Positions 42,946 through 54,806 of a DNA stretch of 64,000 nt are shown here, piece after piece. Location: the NCBI GenBank assembly GCA_963842955.1, contig CAWJIJ010000009.1, forward strand, positions 763,093 to 827,092, read 5' to 3'. The DNA comes from JARFQW01 sp963842955 (GTDB taxonomy: Bacteria; Pseudomonadota; Gammaproteobacteria; Steroidobacterales; XN24). Numbering within the stretch: the first letter of the stretch is position 1; each line of letters begins with the position of its first letter. The position numbers were made by a program, and so were the translations under genes. The notes beneath the pieces were generated by a model that was not told where the DNA came from, ran no database searches, and worked only from the letters and a program-made list of their open reading frames with translations.

Positions 42946-44109
42946 TCACTCTCCTGCAGCTCGCTGGTGCCCGGTACGGCCGGTGGCCACCAGACGGGCG
43001 GAAATTTCATTGGTGCCGCCATGGGCGTAGTAGCGGCCGAAGCGGTTGTCCAGTATGTCCTTCAGGCGGAAGCTCTCCTGGGTGACAAAACCCTCGTGAT
43101 CCCCCGGGTTGGAGAGCACCAGATCCACGACGGAGCACACGCCGGCAGCGGTTGTCACCTGGATGGCGGACCACAGGCGGCTGGCGATCACCTGGGGATA
43201 GACCTTGTTGACGTAGTTTTCCTCGCGCAGTTCGCCGTCCTGCAGACCGGTCACAGAGACGTACACGACAACCACGTCCTGGAGCGTTCGCGGCACGGCA
43301 TTTTCCAGAATGCGCTTCAAGGTGTCGCGATCATGGTTGAGCTTCAGCCCGTTCATGAGCAGGCGCATCTGGTGGCAGTGCCCCGGGTAGCGCATGGTCT
43401 TGTAGTTCATCTGCCGGACCTGGCCGGACCAGGTTTCCGCCATCGAGCCGAGACCGCCGGAGGTATTGAACGCCTCGTATAGCGTGCCGTCGATCTCGAT
43501 TTCCTCGAGGCCCTCCAACGGCATAACGTTGACCTGGTCGCCGTCCTCGACGCTCTGGCACATATTGCCGTACTCGTTGATCAGCCCGTCGGTGGACCAG
43601 GTCAGCGAATACTTCAGCACGTTGTTCGGGTGCTGGGGGAGGGCACCGACCCGCAGCTTGACCGTATGGACCTCGTCGAAGTGGTTCGCCAGCGCCTGCG
43701 CGGCAATGCTGATGAAGCCGGGGGCCAGGCCGCACTGCGGGGCAAATGCCCGCTTTGCACCCCGGGCCAGTCGGCGCACCTGGTTGGTGACGGCCACGTC
43801 CTCGGTGAGGTCGAAGTAGTGCATGTTGGCGTCGCGCGCGGCCTGGGCGACCACCGTGTTGCAGAAGTAGGGCAGGCTGGATACGACGGCGTCGGCCGGA
43901 TGTTCGGCCAGGTGGGCGGCCAGCGCCTCCGGATTGCTGGCGTCCACATGGGCGCCCGTAACGTGGTCCAGGCCATGAGCGGCAACCACGGATTCCACGG
44001 CTTCTCCGTCGATGTCGGCCAGTTGGACCCGATAGTCACCGGATTCGCCGAGGAGCCCGGATATCAGGGCTCCGATCTTGCCGGCCCCAAGAACGAGAAC
44101 TCGATGCAT
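42946..44109 (-). CDS. Saccharopine dehydrogenase family protein (lysine degradation)
   Basis: 387 residues. N-terminal Rossmann fold (VLVLGAGKIGALISGLL), then SLPYFCNTVVAQAARD and APQCGLAPGFISI, typical of saccharopine dehydrogenases. In this pathway the enzyme splits saccharopine to glutamate and alpha-aminoadipate semialdehyde, which the adjacent ALDH7 oxidises. The lysine-ketoglutarate reductase half that makes saccharopine is not fused here nor in the window. Starting ATG 44109; 170 bases separate it from the divergent DAHP synthase gene. Confidence 0.85.
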   Translation of the reverse strand: MHRVLVLGAGKIGALISGLLGESGDYRVQLADIDGEAVESVVAAHGLDHVTGAHVDASNPEALAAHLAEHPADAVVSSLPYFCNTVVAQAARDANMHYFDLTEDVAVTNQVRRLARGAKRAFAPQCGLAPGFISIAAQALANHFDEVHTVKLRVGALPQHPNNVLKYSLTWSTDGLINEYGNMCQSVEDGDQVNVMPLEGLEEIEIDGTLYEAFNTSGGLGSMAETWSGQVRQMNYKTMRYPGHCHQMRLLMNGLKLNHDRDTLKRILENAVPRTLQDVVVVYVSVTGLQDGELREENYVNKVYPQVIASRLWSAIQVTTAAGVCSVVDLVLSNPGDHEGFVTQESFRLKDILDNRFGRYYAHGGTNEISARLVATGRTGHQRAAGE

Positions 44110-44279
44110 AACGATCTCCAGCTGGATCGAAACTAGTAGATGTGAATCCCGCGGCCGGAACCCCCGGTCACCGGGCGACGGGTAAACCGGGAATTATCGC
44201 GACTGTCGCTAAAAGCCGCCAGCCCCGATTGATATTCCGTCGGGTTTTGCAATGCGGCATCGCGGTGTAATCTAGGCAT

Positions 44280-45647
44280 ATGAGCCAACCCCCCGACCAG
44301 GTCAGCTGGCATCCCGCCAGCTGGCACGCCCGAACCGCGGGCCAGCAGCCCCTGTATGCGGACCCCGCGGCCGTTGAACGCGTCATTGCCGACCTGTCGG
44401 CCCTGCCGCCGCTCGTCGTCTCCTGGGAGGTCGAAGAGCTCAAGAAGCAGATCGCCCTCGCCCAGCAGGGCAAGGCGTTTCTGCTCCAGGGCGGCGATTG
44501 CGCGGAGAGCTTCGCCGAGTGCGAGTCCGACCGCATCGCGCGCAAGCTCAAGATTCTGCTCCAGATCAGCGTGGTGTTGCTGCATGGCCTGAAGAAGCCC
44601 GTAATCCGGGTCGGGCGGATGGCGGGCCAGTATGCCAAGCCCCGGTCGGCGGACACCGAGACCATCGATGGCGTGACGTTGCCGAGCTATCGGGGCGACC
44701 TCGTAAATCGGCAGGGCTTTACGCCGGAAGATCGGGAGCCGGATCCGCGGCTCATGATCGAGGGCTATCAGCGGGCGGCGCTCACCCTGAATTTCGTGCG
44801 GTCGCTGGTCGACGGCGGCTTCGCGGATCTGCATCACCCGGAGTACTGGGACGTGGACTTCGTGGCCTCGTCTCCCTACGAGGCCCAGTACCGGCACATC
44901 GTGCAGTCGATCCGTGACTCGCTGGATTTCTTCGAGTCCATTTCCGGTCAACAGGTGCACCGGACCCGGCGGATCGATTTCTACACCAGCCACGAGGGTC
45001 TGCACTTACTCTACGAGCAGGCCCAGACCCGCTACATCGAACGCCATAAGCGCTGGTACAACCTGTCGACCCACTTCCCGTGGATCGGCATGCGCACCGC
45101 CAATCCCGACGGGGCCCACGTGGAATTCTTCCGCGGCATCGCGAATCCGCTCGCTGTGAAGGTCGGCGCCGGGATGAGCGCCGAATGGCTGCAGGAGCTG
45201 ATCGGCACCCTCAATCCGACCAACGAGCCGGGCCGGCTCACGCTGATCCACCGTTTCGGGGCCAAGGATATCGAAGCCCGTTTGCCACCACTGATCGAGG
45301 CGGCGCGTGCCACAGGCAGCCCGGTTCTCTGGGTTTGCGACCCCATGCACGGCAACACGGAAACCACGGCCTCGGGCCTAAAGACCCGTCGGTTCGACAA
45401 TGTCCTGGCCGAGGTGGAATCGGCTTTTCGCGTTCACCGGGCCATGGGCAGCTACCTGGGCGGAGTGCATTTCGAACTCACCGGAGACGATGTGACCGAG
45501 TGCATTGGGGGTGCCCGCGGCTTGGCCGAGGCGGACCTGGCCCGGGCCTATCGGTCCCAGGTGGATCCCCGGCTCAACTACGAGCAGGCGCTGGAACTGG
45601 CCATTCGCGTGGCCGGCGGGCAGTCCGAGGAGGGCTTCGCCCGCTAG
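44280..45647 (+). CDS. Class II 3-deoxy-7-phosphoheptulonate (DAHP) synthase
   Basis: 455 residues. First enzyme of the shikimate pathway, condensing PEP and erythrose-4-phosphate. The sequence is the plant/Mycobacterium-like class II form: LLQGGDCAESF (metal Cys), VGRMAGQYAKPRS, NPTNEPGRLTLIHRFG, VLWVCDPMHGNTE and GVHFELTGDDVTECIGG. It is a standalone gene, divergent from the lysine genes and convergent with rluE, overlapping it by four bases. The frame is intact. Confidence 0.95.
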   Translation: MSQPPDQVSWHPASWHARTAGQQPLYADPAAVERVIADLSALPPLVVSWEVEELKKQIALAQQGKAFLLQGGDCAESFAECESDRIARKLKILLQISVVLLHGLKKPVIRVGRMAGQYAKPRSADTETIDGVTLPSYRGDLVNRQGFTPEDREPDPRLMIEGYQRAALTLNFVRSLVDGGFADLHHPEYWDVDFVASSPYEAQYRHIVQSIRDSLDFFESISGQQVHRTRRIDFYTSHEGLHLLYEQAQTRYIERHKRWYNLSTHFPWIGMRTANPDGAHVEFFRGIANPLAVKVGAGMSAEWLQELIGTLNPTNEPGRLTLIHRFGAKDIEARLPPLIEAARATGSPVLWVCDPMHGNTETTASGLKTRRFDNVLAEVESAFRVHRAMGSYLGGVHFELTGDDVTECIGGARGLAEADLARAYRSQVDPRLNYEQALELAIRVAGGQSEEGFAR

Positions 45648-46231
45648 TTCCGTCGCCGCGTTCGCTGGCCACGAAAAAACGCCCGGACCTCATCGCCTGG
45701 CACTTCCCGCCATTGCCCGGGCTGCAGGTCGCCGATTTCCCAAGGACCTACGGCCCAACGCACCAGGCGCAGCGTGGGGTGGCCTATCGCTGCGGTCATC
45801 CGGCGGACCTGCCGGTGCCGTCCCTCCGTCAGCGTCAGGGCAAGCCAGCAGTCCGGTATCGACTTGCGGACCCGGATGGGCGGGTCACGGGGCCAGAGGC
45901 CTGGCGGCGTGGTGATGCGCTTGACGACGGCGGGGCGCGTCCGGCGTCCGTCGATCACCACGCCTTCGCGAAGGGGATCCAGCGCGTCGTCTTCGACCAC
46001 GCCTTCAACCTGTGCATAGTAGAGCTTCCCGAGCTTTTTCCGTGGTTCGGCGATGCGTGCCTGCAAGGGCCCGTGGTCGGTGAGCAGGAGCAGGCCCTCG
46101 CTGTCGAAATCCAGCCGCCCCGCCGGGTATACATCGGCGATCTGCACGTGGTCCGCCAGGCAGGCCCGGCCGCCCGGCGAAGTGAACTGGCTCAACACCT
46201 GGTACGGTTTGTTCAGAAGAATCAGACGCAT
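45644..46231 (-). CDS. rluE: 23S rRNA pseudouridine synthase E family
   Basis: 195 residues. Motif II with the catalytic Asp is AGRLDFDSEGLLLLT; other marks are LNKPYQVLSQF at the N-terminus and EGRHRQVRRMTAAIGHPTLRLVR. The short form without an S4 domain, together with its position near icd, supports RluE (U2457 in E. coli numbering). Starts at ATG 46231. Confidence 0.88.
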   Translation of the reverse strand: MRLILLNKPYQVLSQFTSPGGRACLADHVQIADVYPAGRLDFDSEGLLLLTDHGPLQARIAEPRKKLGKLYYAQVEGVVEDDALDPLREGVVIDGRRTRPAVVKRITTPPGLWPRDPPIRVRKSIPDCWLALTLTEGRHRQVRRMTAAIGHPTLRLVRWAVGPWEIGDLQPGQWREVPGDEVRAFFRGQRTRRRN

Positions 46232-46578
46232 TCGAGATCCGTTGATGGGTTTTCGCCCGGCTGGGTCCGAGCGTTTTCGAATAATTCGTTCCGCCTACTG
46301 TCTTGCCGGATAAGCCCGGATCTTTCATCTGCCCCGGGGGGGCGGCTTCGAGAAGAGGCGGCGGGTTGCGGAAATCCCCGACGGCTCGGTCCGGCGGGGC
46401 GGGCTATCATGCCTTTAGGAGAGCCCTTTCCCGGCTGCCAGCGTGCGCGTTTTGCATTGCCGCGGGCGAGGGATTAGCATGATGCACCGCAGTATGCCAG
46501 ACGAAGAAGCTTGCCAAGGAACCCCCGTTTCCGCAGCCGCTTCCGCGCCCGGCACCGGCTTGCTTATAAGGTGAACCA
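46232..46578. other. 347-base intergenic region before aceB
   Basis: It lies between the divergent starts of rluE and aceB, so it should carry the promoters of both. I see no clear -35/-10 pair. A short open frame of about 30 codons (ATG near 46479 onward) has no known relatives I can name and is probably chance. No RNA structure stands out. Confidence 0.5.
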
Positions 46579-48186
46579 ATGACCGCAATTTCGGAGTCTT
46601 CGCCCGCACCCTCGATAGACGTTCTGGGCCCCACAGAGCCCGGATTCGATGAAATTCTCACCGACGAAGCCCTGGCCTTTGTGGCCGACCTGACCCGGCG
46701 CTACCGCGGCAGGGTCGTCGATTTGCTGTCCGAGCGCGACGCTCGTCAGCAGCGCATCGACGGGGGCGAACTCCCCGGGTTTCTTCCCCAGACCCGCCAG
46801 ATCCGCGAGTCCGAATGGACCGTCGCGGAAGTGCCGGCCGACCTCCAGGACCGGCGCGTGGAAATCACCGGTCCGGTGGACCGCAAGATGGTGATCAACG
46901 CCCTCAATTCCGGTGCGAAGGTCTTCATGGCGGACTTCGAGGACTCGCTCACGCCGACCTGGAGCAACCTCGTCAACGGCCAGATCAACATGCGCGATGC
47001 TATCGATGGCAGCATCGCGTTCACTTCGCCGGAGGGCAAGCAGTACAGCCTGGGCGAGACGCCGGCGACCCTGATCGTGCGGCCCCGGGGCTGGCACCTG
47101 TTCGAGAAGCATCTGCTCGTGGACGGCCAGCCGGTGCCCGGCGCCTTCATGGATTTCGGCCTGTTCCTGTTCCACAACGCGAAACGGGCCGGCGAGCGGG
47201 GTACGGGGCCGTACTTCTATCTGCCGAAGCTCGAGAACCACACCGAGGCGCACCTCTGGGCCGAGGTGTTCGAATTCGCCGAGAACCGGCTGGGTCTGCG
47301 CCACGGCACGATCAAGTGCACGATCCTGATCGAGACCATTCTTGCCGCCTTTGAAATCGACGAGATCCTGTATGTCCTTCGGGACTACATCGTCGGCCTC
47401 AACTGCGGCCGCTGGGACTACATTTTCAGTTACATCAAGAAATTCCGTAACTATCCCGATCGTGTGCTTCCGGATCGCGGCCAGGTCACGATGACGGTGC
47501 CGTTTCTGCGCGCGTACTCGCTGCTGGTCATCAAGACCTGTCACCGGCGCCGCGCCCATGCCATCGGCGGCATGGCCGCCCAGATTCCGATCAAGAGCGA
47601 TCCCGAGGCTAACGAGGCGGCGCTGGCCAAGGTCCGTGCCGACAAGGAGCGCGAGGCCGGTGACGGCCATGACGGCACCTGGGTCGCCCATCCGGGGCTG
47701 GTCCCGATTGCCATGGAGATTTTCGACAAGCACATGCCGGCCCCCAACCAGGTGGACCGGCTGCGACGCGATGTTGAGGTCAGCGCCACGGACCTCATCG
47801 CCGTGCCCGAAGGCACGATCACCGAGGCAGGTCTTCGCAGCAACATCAGCGTGGCCATCCAGTACATGGCGGCCTGGCTGGGCGGTCTGGGGTGCGTACC
47901 GCTGTACAACCTGATGGAAGATGCGGCCACCGCGGAGATTTCCCGCGCCCAGATCTGGCAGTGGGTCCGCCATGACAAGGGCGTCCTCGATGACGGACGC
48001 GCCATCGACGTGGATCTGTACAAGGCCTTCAAGGCCGAAGAAATGGAAGCGATCCGCAAGGAGGTGGGCGACGATGCCTACGCCGCGGGCCGCTACGAGG
48101 CGGCGGGCGATCTGCTGGACCAGATCACCGCCGATGAAGAATTCGTGGACTTTCTGACGCTGGCCGCCTATGAGGCCATCGACTGA
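46579..48186 (+). CDS. aceB: Malate synthase A
   Basis: 535 residues. Second enzyme of the glyoxylate shunt (glyoxylate plus acetyl-CoA to malate). Motifs: ADFEDSLTPTWSNLVNGQINM, KLENHTEAHLWAEVFEFAE, IKCTILIETILAAFE, and NCGRWDYIFSYIKKF, all of the A-type (not glcB) enzyme. ATG 46579 follows an AAGGTG site. aceA starts 53 bases downstream on the same strand: the aceBA order known from E. coli, without aceK. Confidence 0.96.
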   Translation: MTAISESSPAPSIDVLGPTEPGFDEILTDEALAFVADLTRRYRGRVVDLLSERDARQQRIDGGELPGFLPQTRQIRESEWTVAEVPADLQDRRVEITGPVDRKMVINALNSGAKVFMADFEDSLTPTWSNLVNGQINMRDAIDGSIAFTSPEGKQYSLGETPATLIVRPRGWHLFEKHLLVDGQPVPGAFMDFGLFLFHNAKRAGERGTGPYFYLPKLENHTEAHLWAEVFEFAENRLGLRHGTIKCTILIETILAAFEIDEILYVLRDYIVGLNCGRWDYIFSYIKKFRNYPDRVLPDRGQVTMTVPFLRAYSLLVIKTCHRRRAHAIGGMAAQIPIKSDPEANEAALAKVRADKEREAGDGHDGTWVAHPGLVPIAMEIFDKHMPAPNQVDRLRRDVEVSATDLIAVPEGTITEAGLRSNISVAIQYMAAWLGGLGCVPLYNLMEDAATAEISRAQIWQWVRHDKGVLDDGRAIDVDLYKAFKAEEMEAIRKEVGDDAYAAGRYEAAGDLLDQITADEEFVDFLTLAAYEAID

Positions 48187-48239
48187 AAGAACGGTTGAAC
48201 GAATGCAGACATGTAAGTCACCTGTCGAGGAATGAAGGC

Positions 48240-49526
<1,287 letters not shown>

Positions 49527-49561
49527 GGCCGGCTCCGGTCTCCGACCGGCGAGCATGAACC

Positions 49562-49597
49562 CGGGCCCGGCGCCTCCAGCGCCGGGCCCGTTTCGTT
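49562..49597 (+). terminator. Terminator after aceBA
   Basis: A long GC stem (CGGGCCCGGCGC / GCGCCGGGCCCG, loop CTCCA) followed by TTTCGTTT. It separates aceA from icd. Confidence 0.8.
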
Positions 49598-49690
49598 TGT
49601 GACCAACCGTCCGCCATTGAGGACTGTGCGGCGGATCGGCGATAATCGCCGCCCCCGGAGGTGGTCCGGCCGACTGGAGCAGGCATTCGA

Positions 49691-51025
<1,335 letters not shown>

Positions 51026-51089
51026 AAGCCCCTGATAAACAGCAAGTTAAAGGCGAAAATTGCAGTGAAGAAGTAAAGACGGGGCCGGG

Positions 51090-51719
51090 TTCAATCCGAA
51101 CTGCCGGCGATGTCCCCGTCTGGCTGCCTACCTGGACGAAGTCCGCGCCGACCACCCGGCCTATCATGCGCGCCCGGTGCCGGCGTTCGGCGACGCTGCA
51201 CCGCGCCTCCTGATCGTCGGCCTGGCACCCGGATACCACGGGGCCAATGCCACTGGCCGGCCGTTTACCGGCGATTATGCCGGCATTCTCCTGTACGAGA
51301 CGCTCCACCAGCTGGGGCTGGCGAGCGCGCCGGCATCGGTGCATCGTGACGACGGGCTGGTCCTGAGCGGCTGCCGCATCACCAATGCGGTGAAGTGCCT
51401 GCCGCCGGCCAACAAGCCGGTCGGCGAGGAAATACGCAGCTGCAATTCATACCTGGCGGCCGAGATCGACGGGCTAGGACCGGGGCTGGTCGTGCTGGCA
51501 CTCGGGCGCATTGCCCATGACGCAGTCCTCAGGGCCCGCGGTGAGCGCCTGTCCGCCTGGCGCTTCGGCCATGGCGCAGAACACACGCTGCCCGACGGCC
51601 CGGTCCTTGTGGATTCCTATCATTGCAGCCGCTACAACACCCAGACCCGACGCCTTACGCCGGACATGTTCATGGCGGTGACAAGCCGGGCCGCGAAACT
51701 TGCGGGCCTTCAGAGGTGA
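51090..51719 (+). CDS. Family 5 (UDGb-type) uracil-DNA glycosylase with unclear 5' end
   Basis: Removes uracil and other deaminated bases from DNA. The motif GLAPGYHGANATGRPFTGDYAG is that of family 5. Four iron-sulfur cysteines are present: NCRRC near 51102-51113, then KCLPP and RSCNSY. The first ATG/GTG/TTG in frame is the GTG at 51177, but that would cut off the N-terminal CxxC, whose coding runs in frame back to about 51090 (to an upstream TGA at 51066). So either a small indel hides the start or a rare start is used. The stop overlaps the uvrC start. Confidence 0.85.
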   Translation, partial: FNPNCRRCPRLAAYLDEVRADHPAYHARPVPAFGDAAPRLLIVGLAPGYHGANATGRPFTGDYAGILLYETLHQLGLASAPASVHRDDGLVLSGCRITNAVKCLPPANKPVGEEIRSCNSYLAAEIDGLGPGLVVLALGRIAHDAVLRARGERLSAWRFGHGAEHTLPDGPVLVDSYHCSRYNTQTRRLTPDMFMAVTSRAAKLAGLQR

Positions 51720-53581
51720 GCGAGGCGTCGACAGTGCCCGGCAGTCAGCCCGATGCGGGCCGGCCGGTTTTCGATCCGAAGCCGGCCCTTCGCCGGCTGA
51801 GTCACAAGCCCGGCGTCTACCAGATGATGGGTGCCGACGGAGAGATCCTCTACGTGGGCAAGGCCCGGGATCTCAAGCGGCGCGTTTCCAGCTACTTTCG
51901 CTCCGGGATCCCGGGTGGGAAAACCGGCGCCATGGTCCAGCAGGTGCAGGGGCTGGAAGTCACGGTGACCCGGAACGAAGCCGAGGCGCTCATTCTCGAG
52001 AACAATCTCATCAAGGCCCACCGGCCCCGCTTCAATGTCCTGCTGAGGGACGACAAGAGCTATCCGTACATCATGCTCAGCTCCGAGCACGCCTATCCGC
52101 GCCTGTCGTTTTACCGGGGTAGCCGCAGGGTGCCGGGGCGCCTGTTCGGACCGTATCCGAGCGCCGGCGCCGTACGCGAGACTCTCAACACCCTGCAGAA
52201 GCTGTTTCGTATCCGTAACTGCGAAGACAGCTATTTCGCCCATCGCAGCCGGCCGTGTCTGCAGCACCAGATTCGCCGCTGCTCCGCGCCTTGTGTCGGG
52301 CTCATCAGCGCCGACGACTACGCCGCGGACGTGGCTCATGCCGTGCACTTCGTCGAGGGCCGCAGCCGCGAGGTCATCGAGGAATTGCAGCGGCGAATGG
52401 AATCCTCCGCAGCCGAACTCGCCTTCGAGGACGCTGCGCGGTACCGGGACCAGATCGGGCGACTGAAGAAAATCCAGCAGCACGGCGGCGACGTTGCCGA
52501 TCGCCGCGACCTTGACGTGGTGGCGGTGGCTGAACGGGGCGGCCGTTATTGCGTGGCGGTGATGTTCTATCGGGGTGGGCGCCATCTCGGCAGCCGCACC
52601 TGGTTTCCCCGGGCCGCGCCGGGCACGGGCCTGCCCGAAGCAGTGGCCGCATTCCTGTCCCAGTACTACGCACATCGTCCTCCGCCCCATGAAATCCTGA
52701 CCGACCAGCCGCTGGACGAGGAGGGCGAGCTCCTCGCTGCCGCACTGACGGAAAAGGCGGGGCGGCAGGTGCGAATCAGTCACCGGGTGCGGGGTGACCG
52801 GGCGCGCTGGCTGGAAGTGACACGGGCTAATGCAGAGCAGTCCCTGGACCTGGAGATCGCCGGCCGGGCGGGGTTGACCGCCCAGCTCGCGGCGCTGGGC
52901 GAAGCGCTGGAAATGGACGATGCCCCACGGCGGCTGGAATGCTTCGATGTGAGCCACACGATGGGGGAATCCACCGTCGCGTCCTGCGTCGTATTTGGCG
53001 CCGAGGGACCCCTCAAGCAGGAGTACCGACGCTTCAACATCACCGGCGTCGAGCCCGGCGATGATTACGCCGCCATGCAACAGGCGCTGAAGCGGCGTTA
53101 CACCCGGGTCCGCCGCGGCGAAGCGCCGATACCCGACGTGCTTTTCGTGGACGGCGGCAAGGGCCAGCTGGCCAAGGCCGTCGAGGTTCTCGAGGAGCTG
53201 GAGATCGAAGGCGTGGAGATCGTGGGGGTGGCCAAGGGGCCGACCCGAAAGCCGGGTATGGAACAGTTGTTCTTGGTCGGTCGCGGACGCCCCCTTATAC
53301 TGCCAAGAGACTCGGCGGCGCTGCATCTCATCCAGCAAATCCGGGATGAAGCTCACCGGTTCGCCATTGCGGGTCACCGGGCCCAGCGAGCCAAGGCCCG
53401 GCAGAAGTCGGTGCTGGAGGACATCGCGGGCCTTGGACCGATACGCCGCAGGGAATTGTTGAAGGAGTTCGGCGGACTCAAAGGGATTATGGCCGCGGGC
53501 GCCGAGGACCTGGCGCGGGTCCCTGGCATCAGCCGTAACCTGGCCGCACGGATCTGGAACCATTTGCACCCCGAAGGATAA
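51716..53581 (+). CDS. uvrC: Excinuclease ABC subunit C
   Basis: 621 residues. Cuts DNA on both sides of a lesion after UvrAB. Order: GIY-YIG nuclease (GVYQMMGADGEILYVGKARDLKRRV), cysteine-rich CLQHQIRRCSAPCVG, UvrB-binding YRDQIGRLKKIQ, RNase-H-like 3' endonuclease (FDVSHTMGES, FVDGGKGQL), and C-terminal helix-hairpin-helix (GLGPIRRRELLKEFGG). The GTG at 51716 overlaps the glycosylase stop, linking two DNA-repair genes. pgsA follows nine bases later, the classical uvrC-pgsA order. Confidence 0.95.
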   Translation: MSEASTVPGSQPDAGRPVFDPKPALRRLSHKPGVYQMMGADGEILYVGKARDLKRRVSSYFRSGIPGGKTGAMVQQVQGLEVTVTRNEAEALILENNLIKAHRPRFNVLLRDDKSYPYIMLSSEHAYPRLSFYRGSRRVPGRLFGPYPSAGAVRETLNTLQKLFRIRNCEDSYFAHRSRPCLQHQIRRCSAPCVGLISADDYAADVAHAVHFVEGRSREVIEELQRRMESSAAELAFEDAARYRDQIGRLKKIQQHGGDVADRRDLDVVAVAERGGRYCVAVMFYRGGRHLGSRTWFPRAAPGTGLPEAVAAFLSQYYAHRPPPHEILTDQPLDEEGELLAAALTEKAGRQVRISHRVRGDRARWLEVTRANAEQSLDLEIAGRAGLTAQLAALGEALEMDDAPRRLECFDVSHTMGESTVASCVVFGAEGPLKQEYRRFNITGVEPGDDYAAMQQALKRRYTRVRRGEAPIPDVLFVDGGKGQLAKAVEVLEELEIEGVEIVGVAKGPTRKPGMEQLFLVGRGRPLILPRDSAALHLIQQIRDEAHRFAIAGHRAQRAKARQKSVLEDIAGLGPIRRRELLKEFGGLKGIMAAGAEDLARVPGISRNLAARIWNHLHPEG

Positions 53582-53590
53582 GCGCCTGGT

Positions 53591-54166
53591 ATGGCAACCC
53601 ACTTCAACCTTCCCAACACGCTGACCTGGATTCGCATCGCGCTGATCCCGATGTTCGTGCTCGTGTTCTACCTGCCCGTGCCCTGGGCCCGGCCGGCCTC
53701 CGCCATCATCTTCTCGCTGGCGGGCATCACCGACTGGCTGGATGGTTACTACGCCCGCAAGCTCGGTCTGACGTCCTCGTTCGGGGCCTTCCTGGATCCG
53801 GTCGCCGACAAGCTGATGGTGGCGGTGGCGCTGGTGCTGCTTGTCCAGCAGGACACGCGGGTAACCGTGACCCTTGCGGCGGCGGTCATCATCGGACGGG
53901 AAATCACCATTTCCGCCCTGCGGGAATGGATGGCGGAACTGGGCCGCCGCAGTCACGTGGCCGTGAGCCAGATCGGCAAGTACAAGACCATTGCCCAGAT
54001 TACGGCGCTGATCATGATGCTCTACCACGAGGATCTCTTTTTCATCCCGATGTATGAAGTCGGCTACGTCTTTCTCCTGCTGGCCGCCGTACTCACCCTG
54101 TGGTCCATGGCTCGCTACCTGTCGGCCGCCTGGCCGGTCCTGACCGGAGAGTCCGGGGAACCTTGA
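53591..54166 (+). CDS. pgsA: Phosphatidylglycerophosphate synthase
   Basis: 191 residues. Inner-membrane enzyme that joins CDP-diacylglycerol and glycerol-3-phosphate. The CDP-alcohol phosphotransferase signature is complete (DWLDGYYARKLGLTSSFGAF then LDPVADKL), and four to five membrane helices are visible. The stop codon overlaps the -35 box of the tRNA-Gly promoter. Confidence 0.95.
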   Translation: MATHFNLPNTLTWIRIALIPMFVLVFYLPVPWARPASAIIFSLAGITDWLDGYYARKLGLTSSFGAFLDPVADKLMVAVALVLLVQQDTRVTVTLAAAVIIGREITISALREWMAELGRRSHVAVSQIGKYKTIAQITALIMMLYHEDLFFIPMYEVGYVFLLLAAVLTLWSMARYLSAAWPVLTGESGEP

Positions 54167-54190
54167 CACCCCCTTCAATCCCGATAGAAT
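54163..54190 (+). promoter_or_regulatory. Sigma-70 promoter of tRNA-Gly
   Basis: TTGACA at 54163-54168, 16-base spacer, TAGAAT at 54185-54190. Transcription would begin a few bases before the tRNA at 54206. Confidence 0.8.
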
Positions 54191-54205
54191 GCCTCGCTTC
54201 ACTCG

Positions 54206-54281
<76 letters not shown>

Positions 54282-54292
54282 AGTTTTTATTC

Positions 54293-54327
54293 AAAGGGTT
54301 AGGTAGATTACCTGACCCTTTTTTTAT
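54293..54327 (+). terminator. Intrinsic terminator after tRNA-Gly
   Basis: Stem AAGGGTTAGGTA / ACCTGACCCTT followed by seven T. It ends the tRNA-Gly transcript well before the other two tRNAs. Confidence 0.85.
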
Positions 54328-54341
54328 ACCAGCAGGAGCCT

Positions 54342-54769
54342 TCAGGCGGGGCTGTCGCGGGCGGGCAGTTCAACGTCGAAGCGGGTGCCCACAGTGATTT
54401 CGCTGTTCACCGTGATGTGCGTCCCGTGCAGGTCCAGAAATCCGCTTGACGATGGCAGGCCCCAGGCCCGACGAGCTGGATGCCGCTTCGTCCGCGTTGC
54501 CGGCCCGATAAAAGCGGTCGAAGATCTTGGGCAGATGGTCACCCGGTACGCCGACTCCGGTATCCGCCACGGTGACGCCGAGCGAGCCGGGCAACGGGGT
54601 CGGCCGAAGGGTGATTTCACCCGGTCCCGGCGTGAAGTACAGAGCGTTCTTCAGGAGGTTTTCCAGGAGGCTCTGGATCAGGCTGATGTCCGCGACAACC
54701 GTCCGGGTCGATCCGGCATCCCAGCGACTGCCGTCAACGGGTTTGAATTTCTCCGTCCGATCGCTTCAT
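54342..54769 (-). pseudogene. Remnant of a sensor histidine kinase (C-terminal ATPase domain only)
   Basis: Only the HATPase_c part remains: N box LLENLLKNAL, G1 DTGVGVP, F box KIFDRFYR, G2 box GLGPAIV (usually GLGLAIV), then an extra base near 54434 that shifts the frame before DLHGTHITVNSEITVGTRFDVELP. Upstream of the N box the frame is lost within about 20 codons: the ATG at 54769 opens an 11-codon frame that stops at TGA. No sensor, membrane helices or His-box is present and no response regulator is near. The large 5' loss marks it as a relic. Confidence 0.75.
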
Positions 54770-54806
54770 GATGCTCCTCGTCAGCAACTGTAGACGGTGA
54801 CCCGGA

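Noticed and set aside
46479..46575. Short plus-strand frame of about 30 codons before aceB
   Set aside because: Too short and of no recognisable character; probably the aceB leader.
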